A program made the translations under genes and the position numbers. The notes below the pieces were generated by a model that ran no database searches, was not told the DNA's origin, and saw only the letters and a list, made by a program, of their open reading frames with translations. Below, one piece after another: positions 1 through 9,138 of a stretch of DNA of 64,000 bases (positions are counted from its first letter, which is position 1; every line of letters begins with the position of its first letter). Location: assembly GCF_000196735.1 (NCBI RefSeq), contig NC_014551.1:1359001-1423000 (forward strand). The letters run 5' to 3'. This DNA comes from Bacillus amyloliquefaciens DSM 7 = ATCC 23350 (lineage in GTDB: Bacteria > Bacillota > Bacilli > Bacillales > Bacillaceae).

Positions 1-811
1 ACTTGGTTCTGTTGATGTGAAAAAATACGCCGAAAAACAAGCAGGCTCGCTTGCGGCCGCTTTTTCAGGCATGGGCGCTGCCGGTGGAAACGTCAAGGAG
101 TGGCTTTTGGCTGCAATGAGCGCTACACATACGCCATTAAGCTGGCTTCCGGGATTAATGACCATCGCTCAAAATGAATCCGGCGGCAATCCGAACGCCA
201 TTAACTTATGGGACAGCAATGCAAAAGCCGGCCACCCGTCACAGGGGCTCATGCAGACGATCCCGAGCACCTTTGAATCATTTAAAGCGCCGGGAATGAA
301 TAATATCAAAAACCCAATCCACAACGCCGCTGCCGCTATCGGCTATATTAAAAGCAGATACGGCTCGATCAACAATGTGCCCGGGATAAAGAGTATGGCC
401 CGCGGCGGCCCTTACGTCGGTTATGCCAATGGCGGTCTCATTACCAAAGAGCAGATCGCCCGTGTCGGCGAAGGGAACAAACGGGAATGGATCATCCCTG
501 AAGAGCGGGGCATCCGCGGCCGTTACCTGCTTCAACAAGCGGCTCAAGCGCTCGGCATGGAAGTGTCCGACCCGACACAGACGGAACCCGCGGCACTTTC
601 AGCCGGCACGGTTTCCGCAGCCGTTAAAGGCGGCGGCCAAACCATTCAAAAAACGGGAACAAAAGAAATCAAAATCGAATTCAGCGGTGATCAGCATTTT
701 CATAACGGACAGGACGCTGACACTCTCACCGCCAAAATCAAGCAGGCGCTGATTGATGAACTGCAAAAAGATATTTATACCGGAGCAAAGGGGGCCGTTG
801 CTTTTGACTAA
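1..811 (+). CDS. xkdO: PBSX-type phage tail tape measure protein, C-terminal part with lytic transglycosylase domain (partial)
   Basis: The reading frame is open from the first base, so only the C-terminal ~270 residues of a much longer tape measure protein are present. Residues encoded at about 110-400 form a soluble lytic transglycosylase (SLT/goose lysozyme-like) fold: the catalytic Glu is in the motif QNESGG (codon 176-178), followed by GLMQTIP and a helix [13 protein letters not shown]. Tape measure proteins span the tail tube and often carry such a domain to open peptidoglycan locally. A GTG at 17 is in frame but is internal. The next gene overlaps the 3' end by 8 bases, as expected in a tightly packed tail operon. 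The identification as XkdO rests on the domain and on the order xkdO-xkdP-xkdQ. Confidence 0.9.
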   Translation, partial: LGSVDVKKYAEKQAGSLAAAFSGMGAAGGNVKEWLLAAMSATHTPLSWLPGLMTIAQNESGGNPNAINLWDSNAKAGHPSQGLMQTIPSTFESFKAPGMNNIKNPIHNAAAAIGYIKSRYGSINNVPGIKSMARGGPYVGYANGGLITKEQIARVGEGNKREWIIPEERGIRGRYLLQQAAQALGMEVSDPTQTEPAALSAGTVSAAVKGGGQTIQKTGTKEIKIEFSGDQHFHNGQDADTLTAKIKQALIDELQKDIYTGAKGAVAFD

Positions 812-1463
812 ATCTGTTTATGAATTTTGGCTGTCTCAGGGGAAGGACAAGCTCCGGCTTCCCGTTCTCCCTGAAGCGATTGATATCGCAAACAGCGTGC
901 AGAATGATTCCGTGAAAGTCACCGGACTTGGAGAGGTGACGTTTATCGAAGAACCGGGGGCGAAAGAAATTTCGTTCTCTTCTTTTTTTCCGAAGCGATA
1001 CAGCCCGATTGCCGAATATCAAAGTATTCCTTCGCCGGAAAAAGCCATTTCAGAAATTGAAACATGGATGAAAGCGAAAAAACCCGTTCAGTTTTTGATT
1101 ACAGGAACAACAATCAATGTCACATGCAGCATTGAAAGCTTCAATTACAGCGAAGGTGACAATGAAATCGGCGACCGGAATTTTGACATCGTACTGAAAG
1201 AATATAAAACCGCTTCGCCAAGAAAAATCAAACAAAAGAAAAAAACGAAAGCGAAGCGCCCGTCCAAAGCCTCGCCCAAAACGTATACCGTGAAAAAGGG
1301 GGACACGCTTTGGGACATCGCCGGCAGGTTTTACGGAAACCATACAGAGTGGCGGAAAATCTGGAATGCGAATAAAACGGCCATGATAAAGCGCAGCAAA
1401 CGGAATATCCGGCAGCCGGGACATTGGATCTTCCCGGGGCAGAAGCTGAAGATACCGCAATGA
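804..1463 (+). CDS. xkdP: XkdP-like phage tail protein with C-terminal LysM domain
   Basis: A 219-residue tail/baseplate hub protein. The start is set at TTG 804, giving MTKSVYEFW, because a strong ribosome binding site (AAAGGGGG, 787-794) lies 9 bases upstream; an ATG at 753 in the same frame has no such site and would overlap xkdO by 59 bases. The N-terminal part is the phage structural domain. A basic Lys-rich linker (about residues 143-158) leads into a LysM module at about residues 160-219 ([13 protein letters not shown] through GQKLKIP), which binds peptidoglycan. LysM proteins of this kind sit near the tail tip and help join tube to baseplate; the exact position in this particle is inferred from PBSX and other myophages. 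Confidence 0.85.
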   Translation: MTKSVYEFWLSQGKDKLRLPVLPEAIDIANSVQNDSVKVTGLGEVTFIEEPGAKEISFSSFFPKRYSPIAEYQSIPSPEKAISEIETWMKAKKPVQFLITGTTINVTCSIESFNYSEGDNEIGDRNFDIVLKEYKTASPRKIKQKKKTKAKRPSKASPKTYTVKKGDTLWDIAGRFYGNHTEWRKIWNANKTAMIKRSKRNIRQPGHWIFPGQKLKIPQ

Positions 1464-1476
1464 AACGGGTGAAAAG

Positions 1477-2454
1477 ATGATTGAACTATTTGTCATAAAA
1501 GAAACGGAGTGGCTCGAGCTTGTAACAGAAAGCGTATCGCTGGAAGGCCACAGATATCAGGCGCCCCGCTCCATCGAAGCGACGATTGTCGTAAAGCAGG
1601 GCAGCCAGACGTATTACAGCGTGTCAGAGGGGGATACGGTTTTGTTCAAATGGGATGGAAAAGAACTGTTCCGCGGCATTGTCTTTGCAAGAACGCCGGA
1701 TGAACATACCGTCGCCTTCACCGCATATGATATGCTCCAATATCTTGTGAAAAACCAGGATGTATACGTGTTTTCCAACCAGCGCGCCGATCAAATATTA
1801 AAAAGGATTGCCAGCGATTTTCAAATTCCCGTCACATCCATTGCCAATACAGGCCATACCATTAAATCACTCGTTTTTAAAAATGATACAAGCCTTTACG
1901 ATATGATGTTAAAAGCGTTAAAGCAGACAAAAAGCCAGACGGGCCGCAATTATCAGCTCTATTCAGAAAAAGGCAGGCTCGGCTTGCGTGAATGGCCGGA
2001 GCCGTCTGACATATGGGTGCTGGAAACAGGCGTTAATATTACGGGGTATCAGTACAGCACCTCGATCGATGATACCGCAACCCGCGTCGTCATGCGGCTG
2101 CAAAAAGACAATAAAACGGTGAAGGCTACCGCCGCAGACAGCGCAGGCATGAAAACATTCGGCGTTTTGCAGTATACGGAAACGGTTTCTGATGATATTA
2201 ACGAAGCCCAGCTGAAACAGCGCGCAAAAGTGAAGCAGGCTGAGAAAAAAGGCGTTAAGAAAGAGCTGAAAAATATACAGGCGATCGGTATTCCGGGGTT
2301 GGAAAGCGGATTGCCGGTGTATATCTCAATTCCGGAAATCGGATTGAAGAAAACCTATTACGTGGATACGGACCGCCATGAATTCCAAGGAACAAAACAT
2401 ACCATGACGATTGATGTCACAGAGAAAAACTCACTTCCGGAGGGAACATCCTGA
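1477..2454 (+). CDS. xkdQ: XkdQ-like phage tail/baseplate hub protein
   Basis: A 325-residue protein beginning MIELFVIKETEW, with an AAACGGGTGAAAAG binding site just upstream. Family: XkdQ/YqbQ, related to the gpD/gp27-like late control hub proteins that form the centre of the contractile-tail baseplate. The sequence is mostly beta-rich with no membrane segment or signal peptide. It lies between the LysM protein and xkdR in the usual PBSX order, and its stop codon overlaps the next start (ATGA at 2451-2457 region). The function is assigned from family and gene order; no catalytic motif is visible. Confidence 0.85.
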   Translation: MIELFVIKETEWLELVTESVSLEGHRYQAPRSIEATIVVKQGSQTYYSVSEGDTVLFKWDGKELFRGIVFARTPDEHTVAFTAYDMLQYLVKNQDVYVFSNQRADQILKRIASDFQIPVTSIANTGHTIKSLVFKNDTSLYDMMLKALKQTKSQTGRNYQLYSEKGRLGLREWPEPSDIWVLETGVNITGYQYSTSIDDTATRVVMRLQKDNKTVKATAADSAGMKTFGVLQYTETVSDDINEAQLKQRAKVKQAEKKGVKKELKNIQAIGIPGLESGLPVYISIPEIGLKKTYYVDTDRHEFQGTKHTMTIDVTEKNSLPEGTS

Positions 2455-2720
2455 TGAGATTAAGCGATGCCATTAAACATTTAGCCGTCGGGGCGGTTGA
2501 CGCCGAAGCGCCGGTGGAGCTGATGCCGGCTGAAGTGACCTCCGTTTCGCCGCTTGAGCTGAAGCTGAAAGATCACGATAAATTGTTGATTCCGTCTGAT
2601 GCCCTCATTGTGCCGAAGCGGCTGAAGTCCGGGGGAGATGATCAGCTCCAGGCAGGAGACCGGGTGATGACCGCTGCATTAACAGGCGGACAGTCCTTCT
2701 TTGTGCTGGACAAAATTTAA
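2454..2720 (+). CDS. xkdR: XkdR-like small phage baseplate protein (DUF2577 family)
   Basis: An 88-residue protein, the usual length of XkdR. It starts at ATG 2454, overlapping the xkdQ stop. The fold is predicted as a small OB-like beta domain (motif SVSPLELKLKDHDKLLIPSDALIVP), which fits the baseplate spike/hub proteins of the DUF2577 group. It is followed not by the next gene directly but by a 149-base gap with a terminator-like hairpin, which is unusual inside a tail operon. Function is inferred from position and family only. Confidence 0.8.
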   Translation: MRLSDAIKHLAVGAVDAEAPVELMPAEVTSVSPLELKLKDHDKLLIPSDALIVPKRLKSGGDDQLQAGDRVMTAALTGGQSFFVLDKI

Positions 2721-2808
2721 CCGCATTCCTGTATGATGAATGTCGGGAACGTGAAATGTTATCCGTTCCGCATGAGAGATCCGGATGGAAATGGAATAGA
2801 GAGAGAGG

Positions 2809-2840
2809 AAGCCGCTTCAGTCGCTGAAGAGGGCTTTTTT
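2809..2840 (+). terminator. Terminator-like hairpin between xkdR and xkdS
   Basis: GCCGCTTCAG and CTGAAGAGGGC pair around a TCG loop with one mismatch and one bulge, and are followed by a run of T. It lies 30 bases before the xkdS start. It could partly terminate or process the tail operon message; read-through must occur for the downstream late genes unless another promoter exists. Confidence 0.5.
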
Positions 2841-2869
2841 TAATGAACAATCAAAAAGGAGCGGGTGCA

Positions 2870-3295
2870 ATGGCCCTGACACCGGAAATCGAATTTGAAG
2901 ATTTGGAGGATGCGAGTGATGCCATTGAAACGTCACAAACCTACCGAATTGATTTTGAAAACAACAGGATTACCAATGAACTGATAAACGGACTGGACGC
3001 AATCAGACAATTTGTCTATATCGCTCTTCACACAGAACGGTATTCATACTCGGTTTTCAGTCATGATATCGGAAATGAACTGCAGGAAGTGCTTTCGGAT
3101 CAGAACACGACGGATACTTACAAAAAAATGGAGATTCCAAGACTGATAGAAGAAGCCTTGCTGTATGATGACCGTATTTTGGCCGTAACCAATTTTGAGA
3201 TTGAGAAAAAAGATGATGCCTTCATCGTCTCTTTTACCGTTGAAGCCGATGAGGGCATGCTTGAGATTGAGGAGGTGCTGGGTGAGCATGTTTGA
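2870..3295 (+). CDS. xkdS: XkdS-like phage baseplate wedge protein (gp25-like, DUF2634)
   Basis: A 141-residue protein starting [12 protein letters not shown] at ATG 2870, chosen because AAAGGAGCGGGTG (2854-2866) is immediately upstream; an in-frame ATG at 2843 sits right after the hairpin and has no binding site. Sequence features such as [10 protein letters not shown], an [15 protein letters not shown] helix and [12 protein letters not shown] match the DUF2634/gp25 lysozyme-like fold, a baseplate wedge component that in contractile tails is usually not enzymatic. The 3' end overlaps xkdT by 8 bases, the typical wedge pair order (gp25 then gpJ). Confidence 0.85.
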   Translation: MALTPEIEFEDLEDASDAIETSQTYRIDFENNRITNELINGLDAIRQFVYIALHTERYSYSVFSHDIGNELQEVLSDQNTTDTYKKMEIPRLIEEALLYDDRILAVTNFEIEKKDDAFIVSFTVEADEGMLEIEEVLGEHV

Positions 3296-4328
3296 AGCTC
3301 AGACATTTGACAACATTATGGACAGAATGCTGGAGAAAATCACGGCAGATATTGATACGAGAGAAGGCAGCGTCATTTACAATGCGCTCGCGCCTGCGGC
3401 CGCTGAGCTGGCAAAGTCTTATATTTGGCTTGATACCGTGCTGGAGCTTGTTTTTTCCGATACGGCTCAGGGCGAATTTCTGGACAGGCGGGCTGCTGAA
3501 GCGGGAATTGACGCTGCCACAAAAGCGGTCAGAGCCGGAGAATTCACACCGGGAATCACCATTCCGCCAGGCTCCCGATTCTTCGTCGATAACCTGTATT
3601 TTCAATATACGGAGGATGGAACGCTTGAATGTGAAACGGCCGGTGATGCGGGCAATGCCGGCATTACAGGTCAAAACCTGCTGCCTCTTGATACGATTCC
3701 CGGGCTTGAGAAGGCTGTCATGCGCGATATTTTAATTCCCGGCCGTGAGGAAGAAGACGACAACAGTTTAAGAGCGCGTTATTTTACCCGTGTCCGCCGG
3801 GAGGCAGTCAGCGCGAATAAACTGCATTATAAACAGTGGGCCGAAGAAGTTGACGGTGTCGGCAGGGCGAAAATCTTCCCGCTATGGAACGGAGACGGAA
3901 CGGTGAAGGTTGTTATCACAAACGCGAATTTGGAACCGGCATCAGATATTCTGATCAAGAAAGTAAAGGATTATATTGATCCGGATGAAGGACAGGGAGA
4001 AGGCCAGGCGCCGATCGGAGCCGCAGTAACGGTGGAAAGCGCGGTATGGAAAGAGATCGAAATTTCCGCTTCCGTGCTGCCTGAGCTGAACAGCTCGATC
4101 GATGACGTAAAAGCGGAGATTGAAAAAGGCGTCCTGAATTTATTTAAAAAAATTGCCTTCGAAGAAAACACCGTCCGTTTATCACAAATTAACAACATTG
4201 TTTATAACTCGGCATCCGTCAGTGACTACGCCGATATCAAAATGAACGGTGCGGCGGAAAATCTTGTGCTCAGTGACGTGGAAATTCCTACCCTCAAACA
4301 GGTGATCATTCTTGAGCAGACTCGATGA
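3288..4328 (+). CDS. xkdT: XkdT-like baseplate J family protein
   Basis: A 346-residue member of the baseplate J/gp47 family, which forms the wedge of the contractile-tail baseplate. The start is ATG 3288 ([15 protein letters not shown]), preceded by GAGGAGGTG at 3269-3277; an in-frame upstream extension to 3195 runs inside xkdS and is ignored. Family features include the N-terminal [23 protein letters not shown] segment and the central E(V/D)[20 protein letters not shown] region. It overlaps the preceding and following genes, consistent with translational coupling. Confidence 0.9.
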   Translation: MFEAQTFDNIMDRMLEKITADIDTREGSVIYNALAPAAAELAKSYIWLDTVLELVFSDTAQGEFLDRRAAEAGIDAATKAVRAGEFTPGITIPPGSRFFVDNLYFQYTEDGTLECETAGDAGNAGITGQNLLPLDTIPGLEKAVMRDILIPGREEEDDNSLRARYFTRVRREAVSANKLHYKQWAEEVDGVGRAKIFPLWNGDGTVKVVITNANLEPASDILIKKVKDYIDPDEGQGEGQAPIGAAVTVESAVWKEIEISASVLPELNSSIDDVKAEIEKGVLNLFKKIAFEENTVRLSQINNIVYNSASVSDYADIKMNGAAENLVLSDVEIPTLKQVIILEQTR

Positions 4329-4890
4329 GATGACGGCGTACCTCCCGCCTTTTTTAACCCGGCTAAAAGAGATGGCGGAAGTGCTTCAGGCGGAAGCCCC
4401 TGAGTTTGAGCGGCAGAATAACGATATTTTCGATTTGACAGATCAGCTCTTTATTACGACGGCGACGTGGGGGCTTGACCGCTGGGAAAAAATATTGAAA
4501 ATACCGCGTGAATCAGGTGATACGGAGGACATGAGACGGCTCAGGCTGATCTCGAAGATGTCGAATATACCGCCCATCACGCATCAAGCGATCGAACAGG
4601 CGTTAAACCGTTTTTTAAAACATCCATCTGCTTACGTTCGGATGTTCCCGGGGGAATATCGTTTTTATGCCGATATGGAGCTTGATGATCTGCAGCACAT
4701 GAACGAGCTGATTGAAACACTTGAAAAGATCAAACCCGCTCATTTGGCGTATATACTGAGAGCCGCATTAAACGAAACACTGGAAATCAAAGACCGGGTC
4801 ATTCTCAACGATCGGAGATACCGAAAAGTCAGTGAACTGAAGGTCGGTTATTCCGTCACACTCAATAATAACGAGGTGGTCTTACCATGA
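4312..4890 (+). CDS. xkdU: XkdU-like phage tail protein I family (DUF2313/YmfQ)
   Basis: A 192-residue protein starting at TTG 4312 ([15 protein letters not shown]), with a weak AGGTGAT binding site 8 bases upstream inside xkdT; the frame has no better start nearby. The segment [30 protein letters not shown] is characteristic of the YmfQ/DUF2313 family, which in Mu-like phages links baseplate to tail fibre. The C-terminal half is a beta domain that ends [29 protein letters not shown]. Confidence 0.8.
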   Translation: MSRLDEMTAYLPPFLTRLKEMAEVLQAEAPEFERQNNDIFDLTDQLFITTATWGLDRWEKILKIPRESGDTEDMRRLRLISKMSNIPPITHQAIEQALNRFLKHPSAYVRMFPGEYRFYADMELDDLQHMNELIETLEKIKPAHLAYILRAALNETLEIKDRVILNDRRYRKVSELKVGYSVTLNNNEVVLP

Positions 4891-5159
4891 TATCAGCCGC
4901 ATACAGACAGCGTGCCGCAGCCGATCTGAAAAACAGGATCACAAAAGTGCTGTTAAACGGCAAAGAAACACCGATTGCGGACATTTCTGTAAAAGAAGCC
5001 GCAGTCACTGTTCTCACACGCAGGGAAGAAGGCATCAAACATATTGAAACCGTGCAGATGCTTGACGAAACAGGAAGCGTCATCACAGAACGAAAAACAA
5101 ATTTGGATCTCAGCAATAACAGAACGCTGGATTTAAGATTTACCTTTGAGGTGGTGTAA
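4887..5159 (+). CDS. Small PBSX-type prophage protein between xkdU and xkdV
   Basis: A 90-residue protein overlapping the xkdU stop (ATGA, 4887-4890). It contains no membrane segment or known motif; the pattern of short beta stretches ([31 protein letters not shown]) suggests a small beta-sandwich structural protein. Its place immediately before the tail fibre gene suggests a fibre-attachment or baseplate-edge role. The corresponding B. subtilis gene may be xkzA, but that symbol is not assigned here because the match is from memory of gene order only. Confidence 0.75.
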   Translation: MISAAYRQRAAADLKNRITKVLLNGKETPIADISVKEAAVTVLTRREEGIKHIETVQMLDETGSVITERKTNLDLSNNRTLDLRFTFEVV

Positions 5160-5161
5160 CG

Positions 5162-7126
5162 ATGGCTTACGAAGAAAAAACAGACTGGCTTCCGGACGAT
5201 CCGATTAATGAAGACGACGTCAACCGCTGGGAAAAAGGCATAAAAAACGCCCACAAGGATCTGGCGGCCCATAAAAACGACATGAACAACCCGCACAAAA
5301 CGACAAAGGCGCAAATCGGCCTCGGAAACGTGGACAACATCCAGCAGGCAGCAAAAAAAGATTTCGACCAGCACAATCAAGATCAGGACCGGCATGTGAC
5401 GAAAGAAGAGCGCCAGAAGTGGGATAACGGGCAATTAACAAAGCTGACTGATGATTCCGGGAAATATTTAGCCGAGATACAAGATGGTCTGGATTTTCAT
5501 CAGGTTGTAGACAAGCTTAATCAATCTTTCTTCTTTTACACAAATAACACGGGAGTTAATACTCCGCCGCTTTCCTCCAGAGGCCTATATATCGGAGTCA
5601 AGTCTGATGGTGAGGCTCTGGCAATGGATTATGAAGGAGGCACATGGAGAAAAACCCTTAAAGCTTCCGTCTGGACTGATTGGGTGCAATTAGAAACTTC
5701 AGAAGGCGCTCAAAAAAAAGTCGATGCCCACGCAAAGCAGACTGATACCCATGTAACGAAAGCTGATAAGGATAGATGGAATGCCGGACAGCTTTTTAAA
5801 ATTACCGCCGATAATGGCACGCAAAAAATCAATTTAACTTCCGGCACGTTTTATGACTCGTTAAAAGACGTTGGTTCTGTAACTTTTTACGGTACCAATG
5901 CAGTAACAGATAACCCGTCAGATACAAGCTTACGCGGCATGCAGTTAGTGGGACAGCCTGGAATAGGTAATGGTTATGCTGTAGACGTGAAGGGGAACGC
6001 ATGGTGGTTTTACTATAACTCTAATCAAACAGCAATCAATTGGTATCCGATCGAATCTGTGGCAGGCGCGCAGTCAAAGGTCGACGCACATGCTAATAAA
6101 ACAGATATTCACGTAACAAAATCTGATAAGGACAAATGGAATAATGCACAGTTAAATAAAATTTCGAATGATGACGGCCAGCCGTTATTTAATGTCACAA
6201 CTGATCTTCATGCTGAATTGTTAAAATATCCTTCATTGACCTATTTCTCATATGAAAAAACAGCGGCGAACACCCCGCCTGCAGGCGGACGTGGATTCTG
6301 GACATGCAGCGTTGGAAAGTCATATGGTCATGTTCTTGCCATGACAAATGACAACAGAACATTTCGTAAGTCATTGGCAAATAACATTTGGAGTGATTGG
6401 ATTGAGTTGGACAGTACAGAAGCTGCACAGAAGCTAGTAGACGCTCATGCTAATATGAAAGACATACATGTCACACAGGCTGATAAAAATATGTGGAACG
6501 GCGCACAGCTTTCGAAAATAACAAGCGATAACGGCAGCTATCTTCTTGCGATTGGTGATGAAGATAACTTTCTTGAAAAAATCGTTAAAAACGGAAGGGC
6601 GTTCGGCACCTTTTATTCAACCGGAAAAGCAGCAAACAGTCCGAGCAATGCTTCGACCCGCGGCATGTTTCATTTTACCTCTCTTGACAGTGAGGGAAAG
6701 GGAACATTTGGGTATGTCATTGCCGTCGATTATAAAAATAATATGTTCACGAACTATTTGGATTTGAACTTGGGCTGGCAGGGCTGGCGGCGGATCGTTA
6801 CCGAACTTGATACTGAAAACGTCCCTTGGATAAATGTTCCTTATAAAAATGGCGCTAAGTCAGGAGACAGGCCGCTTCAATATCGCAAAGTGGGAAACAC
6901 TCTTCATTTGAACGGTCACGTTCTTACTGACAGAGAAGTGGTGTTCGGGAGTGTGCCGTCTTCTTGTGCGCCGGCCAAAGGCGTTGTGACTATGGTCGCA
7001 GCCAGCGGAACCACCGGTTACAGTAAGATTATTATTTATTCTAATGGCGATTTGAAGCTGACGGGAATAATGGCCAATATTGAAGTTAACGGCTACTACA
7101 TTGATCTTGTTGTGGCCCTCACGTAA
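5162..7126 (+). CDS. xkdV: Phage tail fibre / receptor-binding protein with four pyocin-knob-like repeats
   Basis: A 654-residue fibre protein starting MAYEEKTDWLPDD, one base after the upstream stop. Residues 1-70 contain the conserved attachment region, including KTTKAQIGLGNVDNI, a phage fibre motif. Four diverged modules follow, each opening with HVT(K/Q)-x-(D/E)-(K/R)-x-x-W and NxxQLxKI; their HVT positions are about residues 78, 197, 317 and 436, a period of 119-120 residues. Each module carries a knob-like segment (for example TPPLSSRGLYIG, TPPAGGRGFWTC) with W-W motifs, as in pyocin knob carbohydrate-binding domains. The last ~110 residues form a separate tip domain. It probably recognises cell-wall teichoic acid. 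Confidence 0.85.
   Translation: MAYEEKTDWLPDDPINEDDVNRWEKGIKNAHKDLAAHKNDMNNPHKTTKAQIGLGNVDNIQQAAKKDFDQHNQDQDRHVTKEERQKWDNGQLTKLTDDSGKYLAEIQDGLDFHQVVDKLNQSFFFYTNNTGVNTPPLSSRGLYIGVKSDGEALAMDYEGGTWRKTLKASVWTDWVQLETSEGAQKKVDAHAKQTDTHVTKADKDRWNAGQLFKITADNGTQKINLTSGTFYDSLKDVGSVTFYGTNAVTDNPSDTSLRGMQLVGQPGIGNGYAVDVKGNAWWFYYNSNQTAINWYPIESVAGAQSKVDAHANKTDIHVTKSDKDKWNNAQLNKISNDDGQPLFNVTTDLHAELLKYPSLTYFSYEKTAANTPPAGGRGFWTCSVGKSYGHVLAMTNDNRTFRKSLANNIWSDWIELDSTEAAQKLVDAHANMKDIHVTQADKNMWNGAQLSKITSDNGSYLLAIGDEDNFLEKIVKNGRAFGTFYSTGKAANSPSNASTRGMFHFTSLDSEGKGTFGYVIAVDYKNNMFTNYLDLNLGWQGWRRIVTELDTENVPWINVPYKNGAKSGDRPLQYRKVGNTLHLNGHVLTDREVVFGSVPSSCAPAKGVVTMVAASGTTGYSKIIIYSNGDLKLTGIMANIEVNGYYIDLVVALT
5390..6530 (+). 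repeat. Four diverged ~358-base tandem modules inside xkdV
   Basis: Module starts at 5393, 5750, 6110 and 6467 (spacings 357, 360, 357 bases), each encoding HVT followed by a charged turn and a W residue. The DNA is considerably diverged while the protein frame is kept exactly, which indicates old duplication followed by diversification rather than slipped-strand repeats. Confidence 0.8.
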
Positions 7127-7138
7127 AGGAGCGAGAAT

Positions 7139-7537
7139 ATGAAATTAATATTTCCGTATGGCAATGACAATATTTATACAGGCAGCCCGGTTGAGCTTTA
7201 TCCGGATTCTGAGACAGGAGATTATATAATGCCGGCTAACGCTGCGGACTTTCCGCCGGAAATAAACGGCGAAGGTATGTGGCGCCCATTTTTTGATGAA
7301 GAAAAACAAGAATGGGTGGAAACGGCTGATGAAGCATATAAAAACAGCTTAAAAAAGGATATGGCCCCCGATTCAAATTCATTAAACCAGCTTGCAGGCC
7401 TTGGCGCGCTGCTAGCGAATGAGAAATTGATCAGAAAAGCAGCTGAACAAGCGCAGCAGTCACTCGGCGTGCAAATAGCATCTTTAAAACTGGAACTCTT
7501 AAACTTAAAAGGAGAATCAAAAAATGAAAAAACTTAA
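7139..7537 (+). CDS. xkdW: XkdW-like prophage protein
   Basis: A 132-residue protein with AAAGGAGCGAG 7 bases before ATG 7139. The N-terminal half (YTGSPVELYPDSETGDYIMPANAADFPPE) resembles the short tail-fibre-associated proteins that follow fibre genes, with the repeated pattern 'MWRPFFDEEKQEWVETADEAY'. The C-terminal half is helical (residues ~80-130) and likely a coiled coil, LAGLGALLANEKLIRKAAEQAQQ. It overlaps xkdX by 14 bases. It probably acts as a fibre assembly or chaperone-like protein; that is inferred from its location. Confidence 0.8.
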   Translation: MKLIFPYGNDNIYTGSPVELYPDSETGDYIMPANAADFPPEINGEGMWRPFFDEEKQEWVETADEAYKNSLKKDMAPDSNSLNQLAGLGALLANEKLIRKAAEQAQQSLGVQIASLKLELLNLKGESKNEKT

Positions 7538-7721
7538 CTTTTGGGTTTACGCTTTGTTTTATAAGTGGGCCTCAACAGAAATGGTAAAACAGGCTATGGG
7601 CTATAATGACTGTTCTGCCGAAGATCTGGCTGAAGGGGTGGCCGCGCACTATATCACGCCTGAGGAATTTCAAGAAATAACGGGTGAAACATACGAAAAT
7701 TATAAAAATGTTATGTCATAA
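7524..7721 (+). CDS. xkdX: XkdX family protein
   Basis: A 65-residue protein with the family signature WVYALFYKWA near the N-terminus and ITPEEFQEITGETY near the C-terminus. XkdX proteins follow tail fibre genes in many Bacillus phages and their role is unknown. An AAAAGGAGAATC binding site lies inside the end of xkdW. The stop is followed at once by a small hairpin with a T run, ending the structural-gene block. Confidence 0.85.
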   Translation: MKKLNFWVYALFYKWASTEMVKQAMGYNDCSAEDLAEGVAAHYITPEEFQEITGETYENYKNVMS

Positions 7722-7742
7722 GCCAAACGGCTTTTTTTATTT
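7721..7742 (+). terminator. Short hairpin with T run after xkdX
   Basis: AGCC-AAAC-GGCT followed by seven T. The stem is only 4-5 bp, so termination is probably partial before xepA. Confidence 0.5.
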
Positions 7743-7769
7743 GTCGTTTTTAAAAAAGGAGGATGGCCG

Positions 7770-8531
7770 ATGAAAAAGCATTCATTTGAATTTCCCGCTG
7801 ATCAACTTGGCAGGCCAGGCGCCGTAAAAGCTTATCGCGGTAACAAAAACGATTATGTCACACCAGTTGCTGATTTGTCTGGAATGGCAGAGCTTCTTAC
7901 CAACACACCGCTGCAAGCGATTGAAGTCTACAGCCAATTCGGACAAGACCGTTTAGGAGCCGTTTTAATAGACAGAGCACAGGGGTGGGCTTACTCGGAT
8001 CGCAGCGGAACACTTTTTATCGAAGAGAGTGAGGATAACAATTCGTGGACTGCTTCACACTCTGTCGCAGTCAAAGGCGGAGTGCTGACTGCTTCGGGCT
8101 GGGTTTGCCTGACAAAAAGATATTACCGATTCCGTTTTGAAAATGGAGACAAAAAGCAGTCCGAATTTGTTTTATACCAATCTGTGGGCACGGGTGGTGC
8201 CGCGGCGTCTTCGTATACAGACGTCATTTTTCATGAAGATGCAGCAGAAACGGGCGAGGGCATCATCTTTAAAGCGGGCACTTGGAAAAAACTTCTCGTC
8301 GAAATCACCGGCACCGCCGAGTCAAGCCAAGTCGCGTTTTGGGGGAGATCCATCTCGGGGAAAAATGTGCCGATCAGAGGAATCAGATCTGACGACGGGA
8401 CATCAGCAGCCGGCACGTCAGGCACAGAAGAAGTGTGGACTTTTGATATTGCCGGCTTTAAAGAAATCGTCATGGAAATCAAGAGCATTTCCGGCGGAAG
8501 CCTTTCTGTCAAAGGCACGGCATTTTCTTAA
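7770..8531 (+). CDS. xepA: XepA-like prophage lytic cassette protein
   Basis: A 253-residue protein with a strong AAAAAAGGAGGATGG binding site 7-8 bases before ATG 7770. Historically XepA was called a PBSX lytic exoenzyme; structural work on B. subtilis XepA describes a two-domain, dumbbell-shaped oligomer with C2-like domains. No peptidase or muramidase motif is visible here. It has two beta-rich halves (about 1-140 and 145-253) joined by a Gly/Ala-Ser linker (VGTGGAAASSYTD). It lacks a signal peptide and lies directly before the holin genes, so it belongs to the lysis module. Confidence 0.85.
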   Translation: MKKHSFEFPADQLGRPGAVKAYRGNKNDYVTPVADLSGMAELLTNTPLQAIEVYSQFGQDRLGAVLIDRAQGWAYSDRSGTLFIEESEDNNSWTASHSVAVKGGVLTASGWVCLTKRYYRFRFENGDKKQSEFVLYQSVGTGGAAASSYTDVIFHEDAAETGEGIIFKAGTWKKLLVEITGTAESSQVAFWGRSISGKNVPIRGIRSDDGTSAAGTSGTEEVWTFDIAGFKEIVMEIKSISGGSLSVKGTAFS

Positions 8532-8584
8532 AAGAATCAAGCTTCCGAAGGGAGGTGAGAACAATGTAAGAGGAGGGAGCTGAA

Positions 8585-8848
8585 GTGCTTCTGGATGAAC
8601 AAACGGTGCAAAAAGAATTCGCAGGCATCAAAGGTGAACAAAAGGTGCTTGAACAGCGGGTAGCCGCTTTAGAGCGGGTATCAGACCGGCAGGATCAGCA
8701 AATCATGACGCTGAATGAAAAGCTGAACAAAATTGAAGAAAATACAACATGGATTAAGCGGACCATTACAGGAGCCATCGTGACAGCAATCTGCACGGGC
8801 GTCATTGGGGGAGCCATCGCCATCATGTACAATCTGCTGCAAAAGTAA
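8585..8848 (+). CDS. xhlA: XhlA-like holin-associated membrane protein
   Basis: An 87-residue protein starting at GTG 8585 behind GAGGAGGGAGC. Residues 1-55 form an amphipathic coiled coil ([20 protein letters not shown], repeated heptads), followed by one C-terminal transmembrane helix (residues ~60-82, [21 protein letters not shown]). In PBSX, XhlA acts with the holin XhlB to let the amidase XlyA cross the membrane. A second binding site with an ATG immediately followed by TAA (8551-8569) lies just upstream. Confidence 0.9.
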   Translation: MLLDEQTVQKEFAGIKGEQKVLEQRVAALERVSDRQDQQIMTLNEKLNKIEENTTWIKRTITGAIVTAICTGVIGGAIAIMYNLLQK

Positions 8849-8861
8849 GGGGGAAACAAAT

Positions 8862-9125
8862 ATGAAATTCGCGGACAAAGGCACGGTCGTCAGGACGGTG
8901 CTTCTTTTGCTTGCTTTATTGAACCAAACACTGCTGATGTTTGGCAAATCGCCGCTGGATATTCAGGAGGATCAGGTCAATCAGCTTGCGGATACACTGT
9001 ATGCCGCCGGCTCGGCCGTTTTTACGATCGCAACGACTGCGGCCGCCTGGTTTAAAAACAATTACGTTACAGCAAAAGGGAAAAAACAGCAGGCTTTATT
9101 AAAAATAAACAATTTATCGAAATAG
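8862..9125 (+). CDS. xhlB: XhlB-like phage holin
   Basis: An 87-residue holin of the phi29/SPP1 class. The start is ATG 8862 ([28 protein letters not shown]), behind TAAGGGGG; an in-frame extension to 8805 overlaps xhlA and is rejected. Two transmembrane helices are evident (about residues 9-28 and 46-63) with a positively charged C-terminus ([10 protein letters not shown]), the standard holin layout. It sits between xhlA and the endolysin gene. Confidence 0.92.
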   Translation: MKFADKGTVVRTVLLLLALLNQTLLMFGKSPLDIQEDQVNQLADTLYAAGSAVFTIATTAAAWFKNNYVTAKGKKQQALLKINNLSK

Positions 9126-9138
9126 GAGAGATGAAAAC

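Noticed and set aside
4862..5434. 190-codon minus-strand ORF across the xkdU-xkdV junction
   Set aside because: Opposite three overlapping phage genes, no binding site, hydrophobic shadow composition.
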